A DNA stretch of 64,000 nt from Plantago major. Taxonomy: Eukaryota; Streptophyta; Magnoliopsida; Lamiales; Plantaginaceae. Location of the stretch: NCBI GenBank assembly GCA_026545765.1, contig CM048841.1, forward strand, positions 64,183,354-64,247,353, read 5' to 3'. The notes under the pieces were generated by a model that did not search any database, was not told the origin of the DNA, and saw only the letters and a program-made list of their open reading frames with translations. The translations under genes were made by a program, and so were the position numbers. Shown in pieces: positions 44,963 through 56,445 of the stretch; within the stretch, counting starts at the first letter, position 1, and every line of letters begins with the position of its first letter.

Positions 44963-47349
44963 CCGAGCCGGACAATATTGTACTTCCAGTTGCATCCAAC
45001 GAGATTGCATCACTCCCTCTTCCTAGGATTGGACAACGCATCGAGATTCGAGACACCATTGCAAATTCACGAGTACTCAACTTGTAATAAGCTCAAACAT
45101 GATTTTGAGGTCATTGGACTTCTAAAGGAGACTCGACTTATTATTTGGGATGAGACTCTCATAATTAGACAAAAATTTTTTTTTGGTACACTATAATGTT
45201 ACAGTGCCACTTTGGGTACGCTACATCGACATCGTCCAATTTGGGTACACTATAATAACAATCCGTCCAATTGAGGTACGATTTTCAATTTTCCGGCCAG
45301 TCGTCCAATTTTCCGGCCAATTGACCCTATTTTGACTATTCTCGAACACATGTCACTCTCAGATTAAATCTAGGTTCAAAATTTAAAAAAAAAGGAAAAA
45401 TAATTTTAAAAATCATAATTTTTTTAAAATTAGAAAAAATATATTTCCAAATAAAAAAAAGAAAAATTAAAAAAAAAATTTTGAAATATGTTTTTAATTT
45501 TTCTAATATATTTCCAAAAAAAATAATTTCCAAATACAAAAAATAAAAAAATATATTTCCAAATAAAAAATAATAATTTCCAAATAAAAAAAATATTTTC
45601 AAAATATGTTTTTAATTTCAGACCAAACACACAAAGTCAGACCAAACTTCAGCTGAAAGAATAATTTTACTAACTTATTAACTGTTAGAATAAGCTTTAG
45701 ATTTTGATAGGTAACAATGCATGCCTATTTAGTTCATCAAGTAGAAAGTACTCTTAATCCATAGGTTTTAGAAGGGACATTGTAAGAGAGGAAATATACT
45801 TAGACTGATATAGTAGTTACTTGGGAATATAGTAGTTCATCAAGTAGAAAGTACTTTTAAAACATATTTTGAAAATATTTTTTTTATTTTTTTATTTGGA
45901 AATTATTATTTTTATTTGAAAATATATTAGAAAAATTAAAAACGTATTTTGAAATTATTTTTTTAATTTTTCTTTTTTTATTTGGAAATATAGTTTTTCT
46001 AATTTTAATTTTTTTATAATTTTTAAAATTATTTTTCATTTTTTTTTAAATTTTGAATCCAGATTTAATCTGGGAGTGACACGTGTCCGAGAATAGTCAA
46101 AATAGGGTCAATTGGCCGGAAAATTGGACGACTGGCCGTAAAATTGAAAATCGTACCTCAATTGGACGGGTTGTTATTAAAGTGTACCCAAATTGGACGA
46201 TGTCGATGTAGCGTACCCAATGTGGCACTGTAACATTATAGTGTACCAAATTTTTTTTTTTGCCCTCATAATTACAAACCGACATTGTTTTGGAGCGCTT
46301 GATAGGAGTTTGGGGGATGTGATGGGCCGTCCAGATAAGCCATTTTCTGGTGGTGGTGGTTGGGGGGGGGGGATTGATTGTGTCTGGCTCGGACTTATGA
46401 AAGATGTTACACGTCGTTCATGAATGAAGTAGTTACAATATTGTGAACACCGATATCTGCTCCTCTAGGACATGGGATGCATGTATGGTGCTTCGGCTGA
46501 CGAATAACATGAGGCATGAAGTTGCATGTAAATGACCCGACATATCTATACACCACGTATACTTATTTCATATTCAACTTATTTCTTTTAACGTCCAATT
46601 TAATCATACATAGTTTGGTTCGTTATCTTCCGAGATTCAAGGGACGAGAGAATTTGCTGAGTGGATACTATATGTCGGAGATGGCATTGTCGGTGAACCT
46701 AATGACGGTGTTGTTGATTTCAACATCCCCGAAGATTTACTTATTAGAGAAGTAAGTCATTCAATTTCAACCATTGTCGATTGCACATATATATAATAGT
46801 TGGACACTTAGCCGATCCATCAGCTGACTCAGAGTGTTTTTCTGCGTTGTTTTTGCACCTACAAATGAAATAGTTGATGTGATAAATCAATTTTTGTGTC
46901 GACCATGCCTGGAGATAGTTTCGAATATTTGTGTGCGGACATTATTTGCTAGGGACGAAGACTCTGAGAACGGTCTAAAATGTTTTCTCGCTAGAATTAC
47001 TCAAAACGATCAACTACTTTGGATTACCTAAGCATAAGATCGCCCTGAAGGTTGGATCATTGATGTATGATAATGCTCATGAGAAATATCCATGAGGCTC
47101 CCGAGTTGTGTAATGGCATAAGGCTCATAGTTATTAATCATGTGAAGCACGCACATCATCGAGGGAAATATGATATTTGGATGATGAGCACCTCTTAAGA
47201 GATGAAGTTCCCTATCAGTTTTGATGGGAGACAGTTCTACATATTCGTCTACTTCACTATGACGATAAACAAGAGTCAGGATAATCTCTCTCACACGCCG
47301 ATCGACCTCTATCTCACTCACCCGTATTCAGGCACAACCAGTAGGGATG
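44963..47349 (+). pseudogene. Helitron Pif1-like helicase remnant
   Basis: Translated pieces in changing frames follow the plant Helitron helicase in order: LPVASNEIASLPLP (about 44975), ETRLIIWDET near 45130-45155 (motif II-like), then after the foldback insertion NRHCFGALDRSLGDV (46277-46321), RLTNNMRHEV (46495), FAEWILYVGDG (46652), FAPTNEIVDVIN (46852), RNIHEAPELCNGIRLIV (47079) and FTMTINKSQ (47253, motif VI region). The Walker A end and the Rep domain are missing upstream, and frameshifts and stops are frequent. The remnant ends at the hAT target site. Confidence 0.85.
45168..46264. mobile_element. Foldback Mutator-like element
   Basis: 1097 bp with inverted arms of about 420-450 bp (left 45168-45620, right 45845-46264): for example 'ggtacactataatgttacag' against its complement at the right end, and 'ccggccaattgaccctattt' against 'aaatagggtcaattggccgg'. 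The target duplication CTCATAATTA is at 45158-45167 and 46265-46274, within the 9-11 bp range of Mutator-like elements. Arm interiors are poly-A/T rich. No transposase. It interrupts the helicase between WDET and NRHCF. Confidence 0.9.
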
Positions 47350-47507
47350 TGCGCGGGCAGGGGCGTCTTGGAGATTTAGGGGGCCCTGTGCCAAATTTTA
47401 ATTGAGGCCCCAAGTAACATTAAAATAGGGAAAAAAAAATTTATTAATTGAAATTTTCGTATAATACAAAACTACAAGGGTTTCTTTATTACAAAACCAA
47501 AAGAAAA

Positions 47508-50072
47508 TTACTTAAAAAGTGCAACTCTTCTAGCGTTCTTTGAAGCAAAATCATCAATTAAGTCTTCATAGTTAACTTTTTCCGCCATATCATTCTCAAT
47601 TGCTATCATCGCTAGACCATTGAGTCGTTCTTGTGACATTGTAGAGCGTAGATATGATTTCACCAATTTCAACTTCGAAAAACTTCTTTCGGCAGATGCA
47701 ACTGTAACGGGGATTGTCAACAAAATCCTATAAGCAATCAATGCATTAGGAAAACAACCAACATCTTTTATGTAACTCAAAATCTCAATAGCACTCATCT
47801 TCCCATTAGGCATGAACTCTCTTACAAGTTTCAATTCTATGAACAAAGAATTTCCATCAATATCAGATTGACCCTTTTTCTCAAGTGCATTTTCAAGATT
47901 AATACAAGAAGTTCTCAAAGTTGAATCATCCAAAGAATATAAGTTTTCAGATGTAAACATGAATCCAAATAGATTTTTATATTCTTGATATTGTTCAAAC
48001 CTTGTTTCAAAGGAAGAAATTGCTTGATCAATAATGTATAAGAAATAATCAACTCTAAATGATTCCGCTTCAGATACATGTGATACATCATCATTTTGGT
48101 TCTCATCAAATTGCCTCTTTCTTCGAATTTCACGTCTTTGAGAAAAATTAGGATCAACGTTCAATTCTATAGCTAATTCCTTTGCCGTTTCCAATGCTTT
48201 AGGAAAACCATTTTCTCTATAATCCTTAAAAAATGCAATCAAAGTATTTAAATCTCTTATTGCAACATCAATCTGCGTATCTTTAGCTTGCAATTGTTTG
48301 CTAACAACATTTACATGGGATAATACATCAAACCAAATAACTAGAGGCAACATAAATTCAAATTTATCAAGTTCATGAGTTACCAAAGAATTAGCTTCAC
48401 TTTTTATCTTAGGGTCAAGATCAACTTCAGAAATTTCAGTCAAAGCATTTTTTATGTCTTTTATTTGAAATCTTATAGCTTTTACACTATCAACGCGACT
48501 TTCCCAACGAGTACATGACAAAGGTTTCGGAGTCATCCATTTCACATTATCTTTTAAAATTTGCCACCTCTTTGTTGATCTTGAGAATATGGTATATATA
48601 CGTTGTACAACTCCAAAAAAACTTTTTGCCTTCACACAAGTATTGGCCATGTCACACAATATCAAGTTTAGGCTATGACAACCACATGGAGTATAAAACG
48701 CTCTAGGATTTATTTTTAAAAGTCTACTTTGTACTCCTTGTTTATTCCCTTTCATATTAGAACCATTATCATAGCCTTGCCCTCTTATATCATCAATGTC
48801 TAAATCAAGAACCTCTAACTCATGTTGTAGAACATCAAAAAGTCCTTGCCCACTTGTATCACTTACACATAAAAACCCTAAAAAGGATGCCTCAATGTGA
48901 ACACCATTTGAAGAAAAAGACACGTATCTTAATATAATGGACATTTGCTCCTGGTGACTAGAATCAGGAGTGCAATCAAGTAACACGGAAAAATACTTTG
49001 CTTGCTTTAATTTTTTTATAAATTCAGATTTAATTGTTGTGGCGAGCAAAAGTATAAACTCGTTTTGAATGTTGTGACCAAGGTAATGAAAGTGAAGTTC
49101 TTTGCTTTGTATACGTCTAACATGTTCTTGAATAATTGGATCGAATTCGGCTAACATTTCAACTAGACCTAAAAAATTCCCATTACTACGTATAGTCTGT
49201 TATTTTTACCACGAAATGCCAGATTATGCTTAGCAAGAAATTTAACAATTGAAATAATTCTTGACAAAATATTTCTCCAATGTTCTTTCTCTTTCTCAAA
49301 TTTCGCTTGTGCTACTTTATCGATAGTTTTATTTTTACTCAATCCCAAACGCAATTGATACCAAGTTGTCATATTTTTAACATGCTCTGCACCTACTTCA
49401 TGCTCTTTTAGTCTAAGACTAAGATGAGACCAATCATTATAGCCCTCCTTTGCTAAATCACCCACGCCATGACCTTTTCTAAACACCTTACAACAAAAGC
49501 AAAATACTTTGTCTAGTTCTTTCGAGTAGACAAGCCAATCCCTATCACATTTTTCTCTATTGGGCAAAATTCTAGTATAATTGATAGACGAAAAGTGCCG
49601 ATTAAATTGATCATTAGGGCCTTTTCTCAATTGTTAAATCTCTTTTTGGACTGTTAAGTGCTAAATCACAAATCATTCTCTCTTCAAGGCCATCCCAATA
49701 TCTGAGATCATATATATTACAATTGATGTTATTAGAATTTCTAACACTATCATGATGATTAATGTCAGGTTCGATAAGATTTTCTAAAGGCACATCGCAA
49801 ACAGTTTCTACTATAGGCACATCATTGGAATTTGTAATAGGCACACCAAGATTCACATTTTCATTTTCAACATTTTCTTCATCAAATAACACATTGCGAT
49901 TAACATCATCATTCACAACATCGTCAATAACAGTATTTTTGTTATCGTTATCATGATAAGTACGTGAATCTTTAACCACAAATTTGTCTAAAGCACCTCT
50001 TTGAGATTGAATTAAAGCTTCATTTCTTTTTCTCCTTTTACGTTTTTCACAACCAGATTCATATGTTCTCAT
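47508..50072 (-). pseudogene. hAT transposase (TTF-type zinc finger/DUF4371), two frameshifts
   Basis: Read on the minus strand from Met at 50072 (MRTYESGCEKRK), three frames follow in order: 50072-49614, 49630-49169 and 49157-47508. A TTF-type finger (CFCCKVF with downstream HLSLRLKEHE) lies near 49370-49510. The catalytic-domain phrases LLDCTPDSSHQEQ, GYDNGSNMKG and HSLNL are in the third frame, which ends with the hAT dimerisation region ASAERSFSKLKLVKS...LNGLAMIAIE. Together about 840 codons. Shifts lie near 49620 and 49180; each looks like a one-base change. Similar proteins are often called ZMYM1-like in plants. DNA cutting and joining is the family role. Confidence 0.92.
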
Positions 50073-50974
50073 TTTGAGGTAAAACCTTAATACTATAACA
50101 CAATAACACAATTCAAATAATTAACAGTAAAGGTTCAGGACTGAATAGTGTATTAAAGAAAACTTCCCTTTTGGCCTAAGCTGAAGCCTGAACAGTACCA
50201 GAACAGAAACAAAACACGAACAACTGAACAGGAGTGACCACCGACCATCACCAGAAAGAGATCTCCAGCTCAAGTCCAGAACCCAGGACAGTACACAAAA
50301 TGCCCAAATTCAGATTTCAGAATTGATTTATGTACATAAAAAAACTCAAAACAACAACAATTAATCATTTAATCATCTTCTATTTCTGATTTATATTAAT
50401 GTCAAAACTCAAATTCAAAGGGAGAAAAAACAGAATTAGAATTTAGAAGATAGAACATTACCTTGAAAATTTCCAGATTCAGAAACCCACTCGGCCACTC
50501 CAAAATTTCCAGATTCAGAAATCCAATCCAAATTGTATATTAAAATCGAAAGTATAAATCAAACCACTTCTATTAGATGACTTGATATGGGTAAAAATAG
50601 ATATAAAATAAGATGAGGTCTAAACATCTTATTTATGGTCATGAAATATGGAATTAGAACTCTAAAGAAGTGAATAACGGATCTTTACTTCGGAAATGAT
50701 AGAAATCGATGAAGATTTAATGGATTGTTGGAGAGTAATTAGGGATTGTTGGAGAGTAATTAAGGATTTGGTGAAATGAGAATAGAAAGAGTAAAGCTGT
50801 TAGAGGAAAGAGGAGAATCACAACTCACAAGTCACCACAGTCGTCCCTCTCCTTAATTAATCAAATTAAATTTTTTTTTAGTAAGCTAGTGGGCTTCGAG
50901 ATTGGGCCGGGGGCCCCAAAAAAATGGGGGCCCTGCGCGGGCGGGCTGCCCGCGCAGGCCCATAGACGCCCCTG
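50073..50974 (-). other. 5' untranslated part of the hAT transposon
   Basis: No ORF of note. It would carry the transposase promoter. The outer 100 bp are GC-rich (gggccgggggcccc, gcgggcgggctgcccgcgc), self-complementary and typical of the subterminal region. Confidence 0.6.
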
Positions 50975-50982
50975 TGCGCGGG

Positions 50983-51411
50983 TAGGTGTGGACAGTTTTT
51001 TCAAAAACTTTAACCGATCCGCCTATAGTGGGTGGTCCAAATCGTAAATTATGGCGGGCGGGTTGTTTTTTCTTCTAATCGTTGCTGCGAAGATGGTATT
51101 TTATGTGGGTTGATAGTCGGGTTTCTCCCCAAAAAAGAACATATAAAATTTCAACATTTAGAGTGATAGACCTAAATACAAACTAACGACCATTCAAAAT
51201 ACAAGTGCATTACACAAACAATTAGTGTAGCTATAACTCCATACCAAGTTTATACTTTTCGCTATCTAACTACTTATGTCTCACAAGGTGCTAACTCTAA
51301 AGTAGTTATGATAGCTCCGATAGTTGCTCCTTATTACATTGTATCAGTCATACAATAACAATATGGTTCAAGATTGTCCATAGAATTTTAAAAAATTTAT
51401 ATTTATTATAC
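50983..51411. other. Intergenic DNA, no gene
   Basis: The start (gtaggtgtggacag...aaccgatccgcc) looks like the end of a small terminal-inverted element that began near 47342 (agggatgtgcgcggg) and might end near 51868 (gcacacctcta), with the hAT inside; no target duplication supports it. Confidence 0.3.
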
Positions 51412-51655
51412 ACTCCCTCCATCACAGTTTCAATTACCCACGGGGCCGGACACAAGTTTTAACAAAAAAATGAATAAAGTAGGAGAGATAATAATAAATT
51501 AGGAAAGAGATTGAATAAAGTATGAGAAAAAGTGAATAAAGTATGAGAGATCCTGAATAAAGTAGGAAAAAGATTTTCCATTAAAGGAATGAATAATTGA
51601 ATTTGGGACGAACCAAAACGAAATACGGGTAAATGAAACTAGGATGAAAGGAGTA
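51412..51655. mobile_element. Stowaway MITE
   Basis: About 243 bp from CTCCCTCCATCACAGTTTC to GAAACTAGGATGAAAGGAG. The interior 'gaataaagta' motif occurs several times, as in the MITEs at 11638 and 33914. Confidence 0.82.
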
Positions 51656-51892
51656 TATTTTAATTATATATATAACTATATTATAAAAATTACCATGCAT
51701 ATATGCATGTGGGTTGGACGGTTGACGGGTTGCACCCGCCCTAACCGTCATTCGGCAGGTCAAAAAAGTTTCAACTGCAATGTATAACATGTAAAAAATT
51801 AATCGGCAGTGCGGTTATATAGCATACGTCTTGGCGGGCGGAGCAAACGAATTTGCACACCTCTAATGGCATGTTAAATGTTGCTCAATCTA

Positions 51893-52336
51893 GCGACGGA
51901 TAAATCCGTTGCTAAACAGTGCCGATCCGTCGCCCCAGCGATAGTAATTCCGTCGCCCCGCTGGGCCTTTGACGACGGATAGATAATCCGTCGTCCAATT
52001 CGCGACGGATTGGACGACGGATTAATATATTTGACTTTTTTTTTTAAATCGATTATTGGCGACGGATATAATCTATCCGTCGCCAAATATAACGACGGAT
52101 AGATTCTATCCGTCGTCCCATATAGCGACGGATAGAAATTATCCGTCGCTAGATGGGACGACGGATAGAATCTATCCGTCGTTATATTTGGCGACGGATA
52201 ATTTCTATCCGTCGCCCAATATATTATTGGAATTAGTGACGGAATCTGTAATTCCGTCACTAATTCCGTCACTATTAATCCGTCAATATCTATCCGTCAC
52301 TATTTATTTCATATTAATCCCTGTTTTTCGTAGTTC
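51893..52336. mobile_element. CACTA-like terminal region with GACGGAT repeats
   Basis: At least fifteen GACGGAT or ATCCGTC heptamers in about 430 bp. The right edge CTGTTTTTCGTAGT (52322-52335) resembles the inverse of a CACTA terminus, with the final G changed. Subterminal heptamer arrays bind transposase in En/Spm-type elements. The orientation conflicts with the CACTA coding remains to the right, so this may be a separate or rearranged end. Confidence 0.65.
52058..52216. repeat. 159-bp palindrome made of five palindromes
   Basis: Five consecutive palindromes of about 26 bp, each GACGGAT-(4-8)-ATCCGTC with flanks alternating GGC/GCC and AAC/GTC, GGAC/GTT. The whole is also an inverted repeat of two 76-bp arms about 52137, differing at only a few positions. 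Confidence 0.92.
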
Positions 52337-52539
52337 ACCTATTTAATCAATATAATGTTCGATAATAAATCAATAATACGGAAAATATTTCAATAAATGA
52401 TGAATAATATAAAGTAATATCCGGAGCAGGAGAAATTATCCGAACAAGTGTAAATATAATAAATCCGAACGTACATATACATAATTAGCTACCAGACGGG
52501 GGTGGGGGCTGGCCGAACCGGACATGAATCGCTCCATTC

Positions 52540-54340
52540 AGAATCAAGGCGCCGTTCTTCTCCTTCGTTCTCGTCATGGCGCTCCATCTCGCCCCTTTGT
52601 TGCACCATCTCTTGAGTTAGCCGAGCAACTGTTCCCGGACTTCATCGCACCATTTCAAGACACGGTCCTGTGTAAACCGGACGTCTAGACTGCTGGGATG
52701 ATGATGAGGAGCACCCCGGACTAGCCAAGCTCAAACCGAGGCTCCCGAGTCCATATATTCGTCCTTTGCTGTCCGGTTTGTTGACCTCTAGGAAGATGTT
52801 GTCAACTTGTTCAGTTGACAACATATCACCCGTCTCGTCCTCCTGCCTCGCCACCTGAGCATCAACCTCAGCCTGAAATCGTAAATAGCAGATATCATGA
52901 TCAGTTACTGTTTTTCAAAAATAACTTGTAATAGTGTACAAATATGAAATTTAAGCAACATAAACATACCGCAATAGACGAGGTCCGACAGTCGGTCCAT
53001 ACCCCGCCCTTCCGCTTGGCCTTCTTGAAGATGTCATACTTGGATGTGACCTCCCCCCGTGCGATTTGAACAACATATATAGTCAACAATTTATCATCTC
53101 ACAATTAAGTAATCAGAGACACAATACATACACGTAATGCTAGATTGAAAAAAAAAACATATATATACATACCGATTGGTAATAATCAGTGACAGTAGAT
53201 CGCCTCCCAAGGTGGTGAACGGCCCTCCCTGCCGCATCAGACTGAGACGCTCGGTTCTGTCTGTTGATGTAGGCAATGTCCTGGACATCAGTTCGGCGCC
53301 AGTAGGCATCCCAAAGGGCCCACTCATCTGCATCAACCTATGGAGGCATTGGTCCACCCCGATCCCGAATGGCCTTCCACGCATGCACCATATCCTCAGA
53401 TTTAGATCCCACAGTCTCGTAAACACGCCAGATCTGTGGGATCAACCTGCTGGGAATGAAGTACTCCTTCTACATTCCCAATTTCATACAACATCCAAAG
53501 TCAATACATATATAACGTCACCATGTTACATCAATTTAATAAGATACAACAACATCACATATATGGTGACTAACATATCACCCAAACAAAGTGGCTAACA
53601 TACCATCCAAACAAAGTGGCTAACATACCACTCACATTGTCCTAAATTTTACTAACACAATGGTGAATAACATATCACCCAAACAAAGTGACTAACATAC
53701 CACTCACATTGTCCTAAATTTTACCAACACAATGGTGACTAACATATCACCCAAACAAAGTGGCTAACATACCACTCACATATAGTGGCTAACATACCAC
53801 TCACATTGTCCTAATTTTACTAACACAATGGTGACTAACATATCACCCAAATAAAGTGGCTAACATACCACTCACATACAGTGGCTAACATACCACTCAT
53901 ATTAAAACGATTATAATTACAAACAAACGAATGTCATATTTTAACTTACCCTCAACTCATCAAAGTACTCGGCCCTCATGCGGTCCGAGATGTGAGACCA
54001 ACACTCACCATCCTGCCCCGGTGGCTCTCTCCTGCTCCGGAAAATGTCACCTAGTTTGTTGTGGACCTCCCGAGGCCATAAACTGTTGTCAATGTATAAG
54101 ATACAAGAAACAAATATATATTACTTTAGTACAACAATTTATACTTGTCAACTATCATAAGTTATGTTTTACATATTTAAGAAGAATGTATAATACTTAC
54201 TTGGCAGGACCAGCAGAAAAAATCACAGGCAAGCCGTTCCACGTGACGTTGGGATGATGTGGATCGAACATAAGGTAGGGACAATCGTCATGGTTGCCCT
54301 CCTGTATGTGTCAGGCTTTGGGTAGAGCCCATTGCTCTCT
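52540..54340 (-). pseudogene. CACTA element ORF (En/Spm, Transposase_24-like), broken
   Basis: On the minus strand exon-like pieces follow in order: about 54320-54200 (DDCPYLMFDP, NVTWNGLPVIFSAGPAK), 54085-53946 (PREVHNKLGDIFRSRREP, RMRAEYFDELR), 53470-53173 (LIPQIWRVYETVGSKSEDM, DADEWALWDAYWRRTD), 53065-52970 (GEVTSKYDIFKKAKRKGG) and 52880-52640 (EVDAQVARQEDETGD, SKGRIYGLGSLGLSLASPG). The phrase RIYGLGSL is characteristic of this plant transposase-associated family. A stop after GGPMPP (about 53340) and another after GPCLEMVR break it. Splice borders are approximate. Confidence 0.8.
53560..53908. repeat. Minisatellite in a CACTA intron
   Basis: Short unit 'gtggctaacataccactcacat' (22 bp) alternates with 'ggtgactaacatatcaccca' inside a larger unit of roughly 90-110 bp that contains 'attgtcctaaattttac.aa'. 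Three to four large units. It sits between two exon-like pieces of the CACTA ORF. Confidence 0.9.
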
Positions 54341-54600
54341 CCTACTTGGGGGGTCTCAGAATCGAGACTGCCACTCGACTACTGAGCCCTCCCCTCGACT
54401 GTCCCCGACCCAAAACTATCATGCGGTTGGCTGTGTGTGGGGGCGATAAAAGCGTGGTCTCACACGACATCTGCAAAAATATGTAACAAATACAATAAAA
54501 TGTGTTAGTACCAGTTATAATACAGAACAAATTATAATAACACATATAATTACTCAAGTGTTATCAACTACTAACTAGTTATAATACACATAATATACCG

Positions 54601-54690
54601 TTATCGCCCATCCTTTACACAAGCCGGATTTGAGATTGCAAATGCAATGAAACCTTCAACCCCTTTCAGAAAACTCGATTGAACTCTGCC
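54601..54690 (-). pseudogene. Short transposase-associated-domain piece
   Basis: On the minus strand KGVEGFIAFAISNPACVKDG parallels KGFISFAMGRPTCV at about 55295-55345. It looks like a second copy of the first part of the transposase-associated domain, cut off at once. Confidence 0.5.
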
Positions 54691-55001
54691 ATTTAGAGTA
54701 CGACAATACATCCATGAACGATCGATATTCATTGAATAATTAGATAATAACCTGACACATTTGAATTCATTAGATCGAGGTCTATCATTTACGATAATAA
54801 ATCAATTTCAATCAATTGCTACGTAATATAAGTTATATTAGCTTCAACATCAATTGTTACGGCATTACATAATATAAGTTACATTAGCTTCAATTTTACC
54901 ATAATATTTGGTTTCATAAATCAACTAATGATTACTAGTTATACAAGCCTAGAGACAAAACGGATTATCAAATGATTCTTTCTCTTGCAGCCCCCTCCTC
55001 A
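54691..55001. other. AT-rich DNA between CACTA fragments
   Basis: No recognised feature. Contains a local repeat of 'ataatataagtta.attagctt' (about 54820 and 54868). Confidence 0.4.
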
Positions 55002-55350
55002 TCACTTGTGACGCTCCCTACCACAGAACTTGCATTCCAACAGATCTACATCCTCCTCCCAATACACCATGCACATGTTCCGACAAGTAGAAAGGCACTC
55101 AATAGGCGGCCCCAAACCCCGCCTCCATTGGAGGTATGCCATGGACGGTGCTTCCTCACCGTGATGAATCCATACATGATACTCAGGCATGAATCCATAA
55201 CGTCGCAAGTGCTCGAATACTGCCGTAGGAGTCATAAATTGCTTGTTTCTACAGGTTTCCAATGTGCAAGGACACTTTATCAACCCCCAGTTACACAAGT
55301 CGGACGTCCCATGGCAAACGAGATGAAACCTTTAACCCCTGTAAGGAATA
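55002..55350 (-). pseudogene. CACTA transposase (TNP2) N-terminal fragment
   Basis: On the minus strand CPCTLETCRNKQFMTPTAV and HLRRYGFMPEYHVWIHHGE are the transposase-associated domain that opens plant TNP2 transposases. The next residues jump to LLECKFCGRERHK, a zinc-ribbon-like phrase from further along the TNP2 protein, so sequence between was deleted. Upstream, KGFISFAMGRPTCVTGG is in another frame by one base. No catalytic domain remains. Confidence 0.8.
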
Positions 55351-56060
55351 TCTGTTTAGATTTTGATCAGCAACCTAATGACTTATCTTAGCTCAGAAAG
55401 GTGATTAGTACTCTTAGTTCACTTGAACACTGTAAAAGAGGAAACTCACTAAGTATGATAGTCTAGCAAATCTTGTATAGGATGTTAGGTCTCAAAATGT
55501 AATTTTTATTTTCTGAAGAAGACCAAGAAGAAGGCATCCAGCAGGAAAAGATCAACAGTCTTGAAGATTTGAAGACTGCACAAGATTGCTGAAGACAAGG
55601 GTTTTCCAGAAACCTATGTCCAGATATCTTGAAGAAACAAGTGTTTTGAAACACACAATGTTGCAAAAGATATCTGAGCATAAAAGGTTTCTGAGACAAG
55701 GAAAGTGCCCACAGATATCTACACTCAGATACCTTAGACGTAAAATATGCTTCTGAAAAAGAAACATATTATAACAAGTTGTTTAAACAAATGGTATCTG
55801 GAGCTATGAAGATCTCTAGAAAAGAACATGCAAAGTTTCAGAAAACTCTGATTGTATAAAGATCTCTGATACCATGCATAGTTCCGTTGGCACTACAGGA
55901 CAAAATATAGTACAGTGCATTAAATGCAGATGTAAATGTTCGAACAAAACGGTAGCTTCTGAAGAAGAAGACAAACCTGCTATAGTACTATATTCAGATA
56001 TCAATAGTTTGAATTTGATTTAAGCCTAACGGATACTATTCAAACGGCACTCAAATTCAT

Positions 56061-56070
56061 CTATAAATAT
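56061..56070 (+). promoter_or_regulatory. TATA box of the SIRE-type LTR
   Basis: CTATAAATAT in a CA-rich context; transcription would start near 56095, placing about 880 nt of leader before the primer-binding site. Confidence 0.65.
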
Positions 56071-56445
56071 CAACACTTAGACTGCTTGAGAACACACCTT
56101 AGAACACACTGAACATTGAATACTCACACAAGCGCTCTCAAGGAAAGTACTTACATTCAAGCTTTCTGTTGCGACCAAAGCTCTTAATTCTAAGTAGCAC
56201 AAAAGTTCTAAGTGTCCTGATCCTTAACGAGCATTGTTATTTGTGAAAGAGTTGAACTAAGATTTCTTATCTAAGTTTCATTCTCTTGAACACTTACCAT
56301 AGACTTGGGTCAATAGAGAACAAGATACCATACATTGCAAAGTGTATTAAGTACACTTGATTCACAGAGCTATCTGAATAACTGAACAAGTTATTAAAGA
56401 AGCTCACCTGACAAACAAACCTAAAACCAACACCATATACGGCGT

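Larger units (their letters stand above)
47358..50974 (-). mobile_element. hAT transposon, nearly intact
   Basis: 3617 bp bounded by CAGGGGCGTCT and AGACGCCCCTG (right copy seen as 'agacgcccctg'). An 8-bp target duplication TGCGCGGG is exact at 47350-47357 and 50975-50982. Subterminal GGGGGCCC blocks occur at both ends. It carries one transposase gene on the minus strand. Terminal perfection and only two frameshifts point to a recent arrival. Confidence 0.94.

Noticed and set aside
45336..45630. Phe/Ile/Lys-rich ORFs suggesting membrane proteins
   Set aside because: They come from poly-A/T stretches in the arms of the foldback element.
47028..47321. Minus-strand ORF of 97 codons
   Set aside because: Antisense of the Helitron helicase remnant, whose plus-strand motifs are recognisable.
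47342..51868. Outer terminal-inverted element enclosing the hAT (AGGGATGTGC...GCACACCTCTA)
   Set aside because: Similar outer ends are visible but no 8-bp duplication flanks them, and the left end lies in the helicase remnant.
51874..52346. ORFs with repeated ATDR.YPS phrases on both strands
   Set aside because: They are translations of the GACGGAT palindromes; the same words appear on both strands because the DNA is self-complementary.
53560..53908. CRISPR-like array
   Set aside because: The repeats are a plant minisatellite with no unique spacers of constant length, in a eukaryotic genome.
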